Below are positions 14,653 to 22,470 of a DNA stretch of 30,988 nt, piece by piece. A model generated the notes under the pieces. It was not told where the DNA came from. It saw only the letters and a list, made by a program, of their open reading frames with translations, and made no database searches. The DNA comes from JAKACA01 sp050010115 (GTDB lineage Bacteria; Actinomycetota; Acidimicrobiia; Acidimicrobiales; Bog-793): NCBI GenBank assembly GCA_050010115.1, contig JBEKLQ010000042.1:1-30988 (forward strand). The letters run 5' to 3'. A program made the translations under genes and the position numbers. Each line of letters opens with the position of its first letter. Position 1 is the first letter of the stretch.

Positions 14653-17517
14653 GTGGGTGTGTTCTCCAAGGTCCTTCGCGCGGGCGAAGCCAAGAAGGTC
14701 AAGAACCTGGCAGCAGTCGTGCCGTTGATCAACGGTGTCGAGCACGACACGCAGGTGTTGAGCGATTTGGACCTTGCTGCCAAGACCGTCGAGTTCAAGT
14801 CGCGGCTGGACCGCGGCGAGGACCTGAACGACCTGCTCGTCGAAGCCTTCGCCGTCGTGCGCGAGGCCGCCTCGCGCACAATCGGCCAACGGCACTTCGA
14901 CGTCCAGCTCATGGGCGGTATGGCGCTGCACTTCGGCTGCATCGCCGAGATGAAGACCGGCGAAGGGAAGACCCTCGTCTCGACACTGGCGACTTACCTG
15001 AACGCTCTCAACGGCCGCGGCGTCCACATCATCACGGTCAACGACTACCTCGCCCGCCGTGACTCGGAGTGGATGGGCCAGATCTTCCGTTTCCTCGACC
15101 TCCAAGTCGGCCTCGTCGTCCCGGACAGCGCCGACTTCGACCACAAGCGGGCGGCGTACGACGCAGATATCACCTACGGGACGAACACCGAGATGGGTTT
15201 CGACTATCTGAGGGACAACATGGCGATGTCCCGTGACCAGATGGTCCAGCGGGGCCACGTCTTCGGCATCGTGGACGAGGTCGACTCCATCCTCATCGAC
15301 GAGGCTCGCACGCCACTGCTCATCGCCGGCCCGACAGACGACTCGACGAAGCTCTACTACCAGTTCGCCAGCATCGTGCGGGCGCTGAAGCGCGACCTCG
15401 ACTACGAGGTTGACGAGGAGAAGCGGATCGTTGTCGCCACCGAGGCCGGAGTTACCAAGGTGGAGCGGCAGCTCGGGGTGGAGAACCTCTACGACGGCGT
15501 CGCCGCCAATTACGTGCACCAGCTGGAGAAGGCGCTGCAGGCCAAGGAGCTGTACCACCGCGACGACGACTACATGGTCGCCGACGGCGAGGTGAAGATC
15601 ATCGATGAGTTCACCGGTCGCGTGCTCGAGGGCCGGCGATGGAGCGACGGCCTCCACCAGGCTGTCGAGGCCAAGGAGCGCGTGAGGATCCAGGAGGAGA
15701 ACCACACCTGGGCCACCGTGACCTTGCAGAACTACTTCCGCATGTACGAGAAGCTTTCGGGGATGACCGGTACGGCCGAGACCGAGGCCGCCGAGTTCGC
15801 CTCCACCTACGGCCTGCACGTCGTCCCGATCCCGACGCATCGGCCGATGATCCGGGCGGACGAGGCCGACCTGATCTTCAAGACCGAGGAAGCCAAGTTC
15901 GCAGCCGTCGTCGAGGACATTGGCGAACGGTGTGAGAAGGGTCAGCCGGTGCTGGTCGGCACGGCGTCGGTCGAGCGCTCCGAGCACCTGTCGCACCTGC
16001 TGGAAAAACAGGGCATCCCGCACTCGGTGCTGAACGCCAAGCAGCACGCCCGGGAGGCGACGATCGTTGCCCAGGCCGGGCGGCTGCATGCCGTGACGGT
16101 CGCCACGAACATGGCTGGCCGAGGTGTCGACATCCTGCTCGGGGGCAACCCGGAAGGCCTCGCCCGCGACGAGACGATCGCTCTCGGCTTCGACCCGGAG
16201 AGCGAGGAGGGCAAGGCTCGCTACGCTGAGCTGCTGGCCAAGTTCACCGAGCAGTGCCAGGCCGAGGCCGACGAGGTACGGGCGCTCGGCGGCCTCTATG
16301 TGCTCGGGAGCGAGCGCCACGAGAGCCGCCGGATCGACAACCAGCTCCGTGGCCGGTCGGGGCGGCAGGGGGACCCCGGGGAGAGCCGTTTCTTCTTGTC
16401 GCTCGAGGACGAGCTCATGCGGCTGTTCGCCACCGGGGCGATCAGCTGGGTGATGGGAAGGGCCCTGCCCGAGGACGTACCGATCGACTCGCGGATGGTG
16501 ACGAAGTCGATCGAGAAGGCCCAGAACACCGTCGAGGGCAAGAACGCCGAGATCCGCAAGGACTTGCTCAAGTACGACGAGGCCCGCGACAAGCAGCGCA
16601 AGGAGATCTACTCCCGCCGGATGCGGATCATCGACGGCGAGGACCTACGGGAGTACACCGAGGGGCTGCTGTCGGACGCGATCCAAAAGCTCGTCGCCGA
16701 TACCTGTCCGAGCGAGTTCCCCGAAGAGTGGGATATTCCCGGGCTCATCGCCGAGGCTACGCGCTACTACCCGACGATGTTCACCCCTGAGGAGCTCGAA
16801 GCCCTTACCAGCAGGCAGGACGTAGCCGAGAGCCTGCTGACGGAGGCCTACGAGTTCTACGAGCAGCGGGAGAAGGATCTCGGCGGTCCCGAAGTGGCAC
16901 GGGAGATCGAGCGCGCCGTCATGTTGCAGATCATCGACCAGCGCTGGCGGGCCCATCTGGTCGAGCTGGACTACCTCTACGAGGGCATCCATCTCCGTGG
17001 CCTGGCCCAGACCGATCCCCTCGTCGCCTGGCAGCGAGAGGCGTACGCGATGTTCGGGATGCTGTCGGACGGTATTGCCGACGACTACCTGCAGTACGTC
17101 TTCCACGTGCAGTTGGTCCAGGAAGAAGCCCGCGAGGCCGACCTGTCGCAGGCGACCTACATGGCGTCGGAGGACCCGGCTGACGGCTCGGGCACAGCGG
17201 TCGGGAGTGGCGGTTCAACCCCCGCCCAAGGCACGGGTAACGGGTCTAGGCCGGCCGGGGGTCGCCAACTGTCGCCCGCTGGCGCGGGCGTTGCCGCCGG
17301 CTCGGGCACGGGCGGGCGTGCGGCCGGCGGTGGCGCACCCGGCGGCGGCGGCGGGGGCGCCGGTGCCGGCCGCCCACCCGGCAGCGGTGGCGGCGGGGGC
17401 GCACCCGGTGGTGGCCGGGTGGCGGGGGTGCCCGCCAAGCCCCAGAAGCTCGGGCGCAACGAGCCGTGCTACTGCGGCAGCGGCAAGAAGTACAAGCTCT
17501 GCCACGGCGCGGCCTGA
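14653..17517 (+). CDS. secA: Preprotein translocase ATPase SecA
   Basis: Motor ATPase that drives unfolded preproteins through SecYEG, 954 residues. Walker A is KTGEGKT (residues about 101-107), followed by the helicase-type motif VDEVDSILIDEARTPL, the preprotein cross-linking domain, GTASVERSEHLS, NMAGRGVDILLGGNPEG, and RGRSGRQGDPGESRFFLSLED. The helical scaffold and wing domains follow. A low-complexity Gly/Ala/Pro linker occupies about residues 855-932 and leads to a C-terminal zinc motif, CYCGSGKKYKLCHG, which in other bacteria binds SecB or ribosomes. The start is the GTG at 14653, supported by a TACAAT hexamer 8 nt upstream. prfB follows with no gap. This is the housekeeping SecA1 type, as judged by the zinc tail and by the division and translation genes beside it. 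Confidence 0.97.
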   Translation: MGVFSKVLRAGEAKKVKNLAAVVPLINGVEHDTQVLSDLDLAAKTVEFKSRLDRGEDLNDLLVEAFAVVREAASRTIGQRHFDVQLMGGMALHFGCIAEMKTGEGKTLVSTLATYLNALNGRGVHIITVNDYLARRDSEWMGQIFRFLDLQVGLVVPDSADFDHKRAAYDADITYGTNTEMGFDYLRDNMAMSRDQMVQRGHVFGIVDEVDSILIDEARTPLLIAGPTDDSTKLYYQFASIVRALKRDLDYEVDEEKRIVVATEAGVTKVERQLGVENLYDGVAANYVHQLEKALQAKELYHRDDDYMVADGEVKIIDEFTGRVLEGRRWSDGLHQAVEAKERVRIQEENHTWATVTLQNYFRMYEKLSGMTGTAETEAAEFASTYGLHVVPIPTHRPMIRADEADLIFKTEEAKFAAVVEDIGERCEKGQPVLVGTASVERSEHLSHLLEKQGIPHSVLNAKQHAREATIVAQAGRLHAVTVATNMAGRGVDILLGGNPEGLARDETIALGFDPESEEGKARYAELLAKFTEQCQAEADEVRALGGLYVLGSERHESRRIDNQLRGRSGRQGDPGESRFFLSLEDELMRLFATGAISWVMGRALPEDVPIDSRMVTKSIEKAQNTVEGKNAEIRKDLLKYDEARDKQRKEIYSRRMRIIDGEDLREYTEGLLSDAIQKLVADTCPSEFPEEWDIPGLIAEATRYYPTMFTPEELEALTSRQDVAESLLTEAYEFYEQREKDLGGPEVAREIERAVMLQIIDQRWRAHLVELDYLYEGIHLRGLAQTDPLVAWQREAYAMFGMLSDGIADDYLQYVFHVQLVQEEAREADLSQATYMASEDPADGSGTAVGSGGSTPAQGTGNGSRPAGGRQLSPAGAGVAAGSGTGGRAAGGGAPGGGGGGAGAGRPPGSGGGGGAPGGGRVAGVPAKPQKLGRNEPCYCGSGKKYKLCHGAA

Positions 17518-18681
17518 GTGTCGATGGCGACTGGACCTGATCATGGCGCGCCCGGGGGAGGGCCGCGGGACCTCGGCGCCGAGCTCGCCGCCCTCCGGGA
17601 CCGGCTCGATGCTGCCAAGGCGTACCTTCGCTTGAGCGAGCTGAGCGCGCGCCTCGGCGACCTCGAGGCCGAACTGGGCGAACCTGACCTGTGGTCGGAC
17701 CCCGATCGAGCCCGCAAAGTCAACACCGAGTACGGCCGCGTGAAGGGTGACGTCGAGCTGCTGACGAGCCTCGAGAGCGAGCTCGTCGACGCCGAGGAGC
17801 TCCTTGTCATCGGCGCCGACGAAGGCGAATCGGGCCTCGCGGAGGTCGCTGGCGATCTCGAACAGGCGATCGCGAACCTCGGCAAGGCGCTCGGCGGGAT
17901 CGAGCTGCGCAGCCTGTTCTCCGGCGAGCACGACGAGCTGGATGCCGTTGCCGAGATCCACGCCGGGGCCGGCGGGACCGATGCCCAAGACTGGGCCGAG
18001 ATGATGCTGCGGATGTACCTGCGCTGGGCGGAGCGCCGGGGTTTCGAGGTCGAGGTGGACGAAGTGTCCGAGGGCCAGGAGGCAGGCATCCTGTCGGCCA
18101 CCTTCATTGTGCGCGGGCCGCACGCGTATGGGCTGCTGGCGACCGAGCGGGGGGTGCACCGCCTCGTCCGGATGTCACCGTTCGATTCCCAGCACCGGCG
18201 GCAGACGAGCTTTGCCTCGTTGGACATCGTCCCTTACCTCGAAGATGCCACGAGCGAGGTCGAGATCGACGAGAAAGACCTCCGGATCGACACCTACCGG
18301 TCGTCGGGCGCGGGCGGACAGCACGTGAACAAGACGGACTCGGCCGTGCGCCTCACCCACTTGCCGAGCGGGATCGTCGTGTCCTGTCAGAACGAGCGCA
18401 GCCAGCACCAGAACAAGGCCAAGGCGATGCAGATCCTGGCGAACAAGCTCGCCGACCTGCAGCGTGCCGCCCGTCGCGCCGAGCTCGATGCGCTGACCGG
18501 CCCGGAGTCGGACGTGGCGTGGGGAAGCCAGATCCGCTCGTATGTGATGGCCCCCTACCAGCTCGTGAAGGATCTTCGCAGCGGCTACGAGACCGGTAAC
18601 GTCGAGGCAGTTCTCGACGGGGATCTCGACGATGCGATGATCTCCTACCTACGCTGGCGCCGGGAGCACACGGCCTCGTGA
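17518..18681 (+). CDS. prfB: Peptide chain release factor 2
   Basis: Release factor recognising UAA and UGA stop codons, 387 residues. The anticodon-like tripeptide SPF is present in RMSPFDSQHRRQTSFAS, which defines RF2 rather than RF1. The peptidyl-tRNA hydrolysis loop SGAGGQHVNKTDSAVRL lies around residue 267. The N-terminal helical domain and the LVKDLRSGYETGN tail are normal. No in-frame stop and no CUUUGA frameshift site occur near codon 26, so the programmed frameshift of many RF2 genes is absent. The GTG directly follows the secA stop (TGAGTG); an ATG two codons later is an equally possible start. Coupling to secA translation is likely. Confidence 0.96.
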   Translation: MSMATGPDHGAPGGGPRDLGAELAALRDRLDAAKAYLRLSELSARLGDLEAELGEPDLWSDPDRARKVNTEYGRVKGDVELLTSLESELVDAEELLVIGADEGESGLAEVAGDLEQAIANLGKALGGIELRSLFSGEHDELDAVAEIHAGAGGTDAQDWAEMMLRMYLRWAERRGFEVEVDEVSEGQEAGILSATFIVRGPHAYGLLATERGVHRLVRMSPFDSQHRRQTSFASLDIVPYLEDATSEVEIDEKDLRIDTYRSSGAGGQHVNKTDSAVRLTHLPSGIVVSCQNERSQHQNKAKAMQILANKLADLQRAARRAELDALTGPESDVAWGSQIRSYVMAPYQLVKDLRSGYETGNVEAVLDGDLDDAMISYLRWRREHTAS

Positions 18682-18705
18682 AGGCGTCACCCACCTGTAA
18701 CGGAA

Positions 18706-18763
18706 GGCCACTGGTAAGGTGGCCAGCAGCCACTGATCCAGGCGCAGTGGCCACGGCGTGGCC
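18706..18763 (+). promoter_or_regulatory. Overlapping hairpins and possible promoter in the ftsE leader
   Basis: Three short inverted repeats crowd the 96-nt gap between prfB and ftsE: GGCCAC/GTGGCC at 18706-18724, GCCACTG/CAGTGGC at 18729-18751 and GGCCAC/GTGGCC at 18749-18763. The second and third share bases and cannot form together; arms of the first and third can also pair with each other. TAAGGT at 18715-18720 could be a -10, putting the second and third hairpins in the ftsE leader. A purine-rich GGAATGAAAG lies just before the ATG as ribosome binding site. Confidence 0.4.
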
Positions 18764-18777
18764 GGAATGAAAGACAG

Positions 18778-19572
18778 ATGATCCGCTTCGACAACGTCAC
18801 CAAGTCCTACAAAGGCTCGATCGTCGCGCTGCGCGACGTATCGCTCGAGATCACGAAGGGCGAATTCGTCTTCATCGTGGGTTCCTCGGGTTCCGGCAAG
18901 ACCACGATGCTCAAGCTCCTGCTTCGGGAGGAGGCGGCGGATTCGGGTCACATCTGGGTGGCCGGTCGGGACGTCGCACGCTTGTCCAACTGGCGCGTGC
19001 CCTACCTGCGGCGCAACCTCGGCTGTGTGTTCCAGGACTTCAGGCTCTTGCCGAACAAGACGGTCTTCGAGAACGTGGCGTTCGCTCTCCAGGTGATCGG
19101 GCGCCCGCGGCAGGTCATCAACACCGAGGTCCCTCAGGTGCTGGAGCTCGTGGGTCTCGGGCAGAAGGCGGGGCGCTTCCCGCACGAGCTGTCGGGCGGC
19201 GAGCAGCAGCGTGTCGCCATCGCCCGGGCGTTCGTCAACCGGCCGCTGGTGCTGATGGCCGACGAGCCGACGGGCAACCTCGATCCCACGACGAGCCTCG
19301 GGATCATGTCGCTGCTCGACCGGATCAACCGGACGGGCACGACCGTGATCATGGCGACCCACGATGCGGGCATCGTCGACCAGATGAGGCGTCGTGTCGT
19401 CGAGCTCGATCACGGCCGCGTCGTGCGTGATCAGGCGCGAGGCATTTACGGGATCGATCCCACGCCGTCAACGACCCGGGGAGTGCCGGCGGTGTCGCTT
19501 GCAACTGGAAGTGCGACCACCGTCCCGCCGCCCGAGCGGGCCGAGGTGCGGCGATCGAGGACGAGGCACTGA
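18778..19572 (+). CDS. ftsE: Cell division ATP-binding protein FtsE
   Basis: ABC-type ATPase of the FtsEX complex, which sits at the division septum and controls peptidoglycan hydrolases, 264 residues. Walker A is GSSGSGKTT (about residues 36-44), the Q-loop is CVFQDFRLLPNKTVFENV (an FtsE hallmark), the signature is LSGGEQQR and Walker B is LVLMADEPTGNLD, then MATHDAGIVD. A Pro/Thr/Arg-rich tail of about 40 residues follows the usual end near residue 225. The start is the ATG at 18778. The stop and the ftsX start share one base (TGATG), so translation is coupled. Confidence 0.96.
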   Translation: MIRFDNVTKSYKGSIVALRDVSLEITKGEFVFIVGSSGSGKTTMLKLLLREEAADSGHIWVAGRDVARLSNWRVPYLRRNLGCVFQDFRLLPNKTVFENVAFALQVIGRPRQVINTEVPQVLELVGLGQKAGRFPHELSGGEQQRVAIARAFVNRPLVLMADEPTGNLDPTTSLGIMSLLDRINRTGTTVIMATHDAGIVDQMRRRVVELDHGRVVRDQARGIYGIDPTPSTTRGVPAVSLATGSATTVPPPERAEVRRSRTRH

Positions 19573-20459
19573 TGCCGATCTCAGTTGGATACGTGGCACG
19601 CGAGACCGGCCACAACCTCTGGCGCAACCGCCTGATGGCGCTGGCTGCCATCCTCACCGTCGGGGTGTCGCTCTCCCTGGTCGGCACGGCACTCCTGCTC
19701 CGCCAGGCCGTCAACAACTCACTCAGCGCGCTCGACGCGAACGTGAACCTGCAGATCTTCATGATCCCGACGGCGTCACAAGACCAGACAGCGGCGATGA
19801 AGGCGCTCGTTGCCCAGACGCCACAGATCCGAGCGTGCAACTACCTCGATCATGAGCAGTCCTACCAAGAGGCGGTCAAGCTCTTCAAAGCCGAGAACGA
19901 GCTCCCTGCCATCCAGGCGCTGTCGCCGACGACCACGCCGCCGGTGTTCCAGTGCTCGCTCATGCAGCCCGGAGACGCAGTCACCGTGGCCAGCTTGTTC
20001 AACGGCCAGGCCGGCGTCTACAAGGTCGAGTACCCGGCCAAGTCCATTCACGACCTCGAGGCGCTCTCGAACGTGGTGCAGATCGTGTTGCTCGTGCTGG
20101 CGTTGGTCCTGCTCGTCTCATCCATCGTGCTCATCTTGAATGCCATCCGGATGGCGATTTTCGCCCGGCGCCGGGAGGTGGGCGTCATGCGGCTGGTGGG
20201 AGCGACCGCTTGGTTCATCCGCCTTCCCTTCATGGTCGAAGGGCTCGTCCAAGGGCTGGTCGGCGCTGCGATCGCCGTGGGGATGGTGTTGCTCGGCGAT
20301 GTCGGGATCCGGGCGTTGCTCCATCACTTCCCCGAGTTCCAGAACGCCATCGTGCCGAGCCACGACGTCCTCGTCACCGAGATCCTCGTCGTAGTCGTCG
20401 GGATCGTCGTGGGAGTGGGGGGCTCCGCCGTGGCGGTGCGGCGGTTCCTCGACGTCTGA
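19572..20459 (+). CDS. ftsX: Cell division membrane protein FtsX
   Basis: Membrane partner of FtsE, 295 residues. There is one membrane segment near residues 23-45, an extracellular domain to about residue 165, then three further membrane segments, the normal four-segment topology. The RRREVGVMRLVGAT loop after the second segment is the conserved FtsX motif that couples to FtsE. The extracellular domain holds two cysteines (ACNYLDHEQ and FQCSLMQP) that could form a disulfide, as in mycobacterial FtsX. The likely role is transmembrane control of a NlpC/P60 or M23 hydrolase, but no hydrolase gene and no smpB follow here, although both are frequent neighbours in actinobacteria. Confidence 0.95.
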   Translation: MPISVGYVARETGHNLWRNRLMALAAILTVGVSLSLVGTALLLRQAVNNSLSALDANVNLQIFMIPTASQDQTAAMKALVAQTPQIRACNYLDHEQSYQEAVKLFKAENELPAIQALSPTTTPPVFQCSLMQPGDAVTVASLFNGQAGVYKVEYPAKSIHDLEALSNVVQIVLLVLALVLLVSSIVLILNAIRMAIFARRREVGVMRLVGATAWFIRLPFMVEGLVQGLVGAAIAVGMVLLGDVGIRALLHHFPEFQNAIVPSHDVLVTEILVVVVGIVVGVGGSAVAVRRFLDV

Positions 20460-20490
20460 GCGCCAGCGAGGCGACCGGTCCTGCGGCCCT

Positions 20491-20519
20491 GGCCGAGAGC
20501 TCAGCGGCCGGCCTCGGCC
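20491..20519. terminator. Candidate bidirectional hairpin between ftsX and the ABC-2 permease
   Basis: A 7-bp stem (20491-20497 with 20513-20519) spans much of the 60-nt gap between two converging genes. The loop is GC-rich and no U-run is seen on either strand. The position suggests termination from both sides; the evidence is weak. Confidence 0.3.
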
Positions 20520-21350
20520 TCAGCATTTGATGTCCTTCCGGCGGAACAGGAAGTACGCCGCCGCCAGCGTGACGGCGAGCCAGGCCACTTGCATGATGAC
20601 GCCGCGTTGCATGGGCTGCAATGACTGCCCTGGCTGGAAGAGTGACGTCCAGGCGTCGAGGTAGTTGGTGGGCAGGGCCGGCTGGATGTGCTTGATGAAC
20701 GAGCCCGGCAGCGCATCGATCAGCGCCGACACGATCAAGAAACCGAACCCGGATGCCACCGCAGCAAGCACGTTCTCGGTCGCGACCGAGACGAGCACCG
20801 CCACGCCGGCGACGCCGGCACAGTTGATGCCGACGTACCCCGTGGCCATCGCGAGTCGGCCAAGCGAGCCGGTCACCGAGATCTGATGAGCCAGCCCGAG
20901 CCCTGCGAGGCCGGGGGTCACCACCATGGGGTGCAGCCCGAAATAGGCGGAGCCCACGACCGTCGCCAGCAGCGGGATCAGGAGGAGCGAGGCGAGGGCA
21001 AGGACGAGCGCCACGACGATCTTGGCTGTGAGCACCCTGCTCCGGCTGACCGGGCGGAGCAACAGGTAACGAAGGGTGCCCCATTTCGATTCCGAGGCCA
21101 TCGGTTCCCCGAAGTACACGGTGAAGGCGATCGGCACGAGTAGATGAGACGCTCCGAGCAAGGCGACGATGCCGAGCGTCACGCCGCTCGACCGCAGCAG
21201 TATCGGCAATTCCGCACCAGCACCCTGGTTGCCGTTCTGGGCGGAATGGCCGACGAGGATCGCAACCAGCAGCGAGAGGATGCCGCTCAACAACACCAGG
21301 ATCAAGGTGCGCCACCGCCGGATCTGCTTGGCGAACTCCGCGGCGATCAT
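20520..21350 (-). CDS. ABC-2 type transporter permease
   Basis: Membrane subunit of a two-gene ABC-2 transporter, about 276 residues and six hydrophobic segments. It begins MIAAEFAKQIRRWRTL, a typical amphipathic start for ABC-2 permeases before the first membrane span. Conserved features include FGEPMASESKWGTLRYLLLRPVSR in the first cytoplasmic loop. A longer open frame extends upstream to 21845, but it runs over the ATPase gene and its repeats. The ATG at 21350 overlaps the ATPase stop (ATGA), giving translational coupling. Export of a lipid, peptide or drug is usual for the family; the substrate here is unknown. Confidence 0.87.
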   Translation of the reverse strand: MIAAEFAKQIRRWRTLILVLLSGILSLLVAILVGHSAQNGNQGAGAELPILLRSSGVTLGIVALLGASHLLVPIAFTVYFGEPMASESKWGTLRYLLLRPVSRSRVLTAKIVVALVLALASLLLIPLLATVVGSAYFGLHPMVVTPGLAGLGLAHQISVTGSLGRLAMATGYVGINCAGVAGVAVLVSVATENVLAAVASGFGFLIVSALIDALPGSFIKHIQPALPTNYLDAWTSLFQPGQSLQPMQRGVIMQVAWLAVTLAAAYFLFRRKDIKC

Positions 21351-22426
21351 TGCGAGCCTCCAGGTGCCCGACCGTTCGGGACGTGCGCACTTGCAGGCGA
21401 CGCCGGAGGGGCGCACTGTGCTGATGCCTCCGGCGTTCCCGGAGGGGCGCACTGTGCTGATGCCTCCGGCGTTCCCGGCGGAGCCCACTGTGCTGATGCC
21501 TCCGGCGTTCCCGGCGGCAAGTCCTGGGCGCCCACCATCTCCAAGAACGCATCCTCCAGGCTGTGACGGTTCATCACCGTCTCGACGCGAATTCCAGCCG
21601 CCACGAGAGGGGCTACGAGGTCGCTCCGGAGCGCCGTCCCCAGTTGGACGACGATTCCGGGGGGTGACGAAGCGACCGAGGCCACCCCGGGCACCTTCTG
21701 CAGGATCTCGAACGCTCGGTGGGGGTCGTCGACCTCCACGTACGCCGAGGCCGTGCCGGAAGTGACCTCGGCGACCGTGCCGCAGCGAATCAGGCGGCCG
21801 CGGTCGATGACCACCACATGACCGCAGGTCTGCTCGACCTCCCACAGCAGGTGCGACGACAGCAGCACCGTTATGCCTTTTGCGGCCATCTGTAGCAACG
21901 CTTCACGCACGTCGACGATCTGCTGGGGGTCGAGGCCGTTGACCGGCTCGTCCAGCATGAGCAGTTCGGGCTGGCCGAGCATCGCCTGGGCGAAGGACAA
22001 CCGCTGCTTCATCCCGAGCGAGTAGGTCTTGACTCTCCGGTCTGCCGCGTCACCGAGGCCGGAGATCGCCAGTGCCTCATCGAAGCCGGCGTCGGATGTC
22101 CTACCGCCGCCCGCTCTCCAGTACAGCTCCAGGTTGTGCTTGCCTGAGACGTGAGGGATGAAGCCGGGCCCTTCTACCATCGCCCCCACGCGCGACAAGA
22201 CCTTTGCGCTGGGCCTGATGTGTTCGCCGAGGATGGTCACGCTCCCGGCCTGGGGGCGGAGCAGTCCGAGCATCAGCCGGAGCGCCGTGGTCTTGCCGGC
22301 GCCGTTGGCCCCGAGCAACCCGACGATGTCGCCACGGTCGACGGAGAACGAGAGGTCATCGACGGCACGCACCGCGCCGAAGCTCTTGCGCAGGTTCGCG
22401 ACCTCGATGACCACGTCTCCGCCCAT
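21347..22426 (-). CDS. ABC-2 type transporter ATP-binding protein with 12-residue C-terminal repeats
   Basis: ATPase partner of the permease at 20520-21350, 359 residues. Walker A is GANGAGKTT, the signature is YSLGMKQR and Walker B is LLMLDEPVNGLDP, with H-loop LLSSHLL. This is the bacitracin/multidrug-export type (CcmA/DrrA-like), which normally ends near residue 300 with a segment like LEDAFLEMVG. Here that is followed by a tail of about 50 residues made of three nearly perfect copies of PPGTPEASAQCA (the first has Trp for Cys) and a Pro/Ala-rich end. The tail is encoded by 36-bp tandem DNA repeats. The ATG at 22426 is preceded by TAGGCT at 6 nt, suggesting a leaderless transcript. Confidence 0.9.
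   Translation of the reverse strand: MGGDVVIEVANLRKSFGAVRAVDDLSFSVDRGDIVGLLGANGAGKTTALRLMLGLLRPQAGSVTILGEHIRPSAKVLSRVGAMVEGPGFIPHVSGKHNLELYWRAGGGRTSDAGFDEALAISGLGDAADRRVKTYSLGMKQRLSFAQAMLGQPELLMLDEPVNGLDPQQIVDVREALLQMAAKGITVLLSSHLLWEVEQTCGHVVVIDRGRLIRCGTVAEVTSGTASAYVEVDDPHRAFEILQKVPGVASVASSPPGIVVQLGTALRSDLVAPLVAAGIRVETVMNRHSLEDAFLEMVGAQDLPPGTPEASAQWAPPGTPEASAQCAPPGTPEASAQCAPPASPASAHVPNGRAPGGSQ
21405..21512. repeat. Three tandem 36-bp repeats inside the ABC ATPase gene
   Basis: Copies at 21405-21440, 21441-21476 and 21477-21512. The first two are identical and the third differs at three positions near its start. The 36-bp unit is a multiple of three, so gain or loss of a copy changes the protein tail by 12 residues without a frameshift. 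No spacers separate the copies. Confidence 0.95.
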
Positions 22427-22432
22427 GGAGCC

Positions 22433-22438
22433 AGCCTA
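22433..22438 (-). promoter_or_regulatory. Candidate -10 of the ABC-2 transporter operon, leaderless type
   Basis: TAGGCT on the minus strand, 6 nt before the ATG at 22426. It lies back to back with the plus-strand hexamer at 22457-22462 in a 44-nt intergenic gap. Confidence 0.5.
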
Positions 22439-22456
22439 TGCGGACCGCCTGGGGAT

Positions 22457-22462
22457 TAGAGT
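22457..22462 (+). promoter_or_regulatory. Candidate -10 of the nucleotidyltransferase gene, leaderless type
   Basis: TAGAGT, 8 nt before the GTG at 22471, without a Shine-Dalgarno sequence. It supports that GTG over the ATG at 22438, which lies upstream of this hexamer. Confidence 0.5.
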
Positions 22463-22470
22463 GCCGCTCC

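Noticed and set aside
14638..16320. Minus-strand open frame of 560 codons
   Set aside because: It lies wholly within secA on the other strand. High GC at third positions opens long antisense frames; the translation has no family features.
17518..17640. Programmed frameshift site in prfB
   Set aside because: The frame is continuous from the start and no in-frame TGA or CTTTGA slip site was found near codon 26.
21405..21512. 36-bp repeats resembling CRISPR repeats by length
   Set aside because: The copies are directly adjacent without spacers, lie in frame within a gene and have no cas genes nearby.
22438..22470. Upstream ATG start for the nucleotidyltransferase
   Set aside because: It would add 11 residues before the conserved VKGVLLAGG start and lies upstream of the candidate -10 hexamer.
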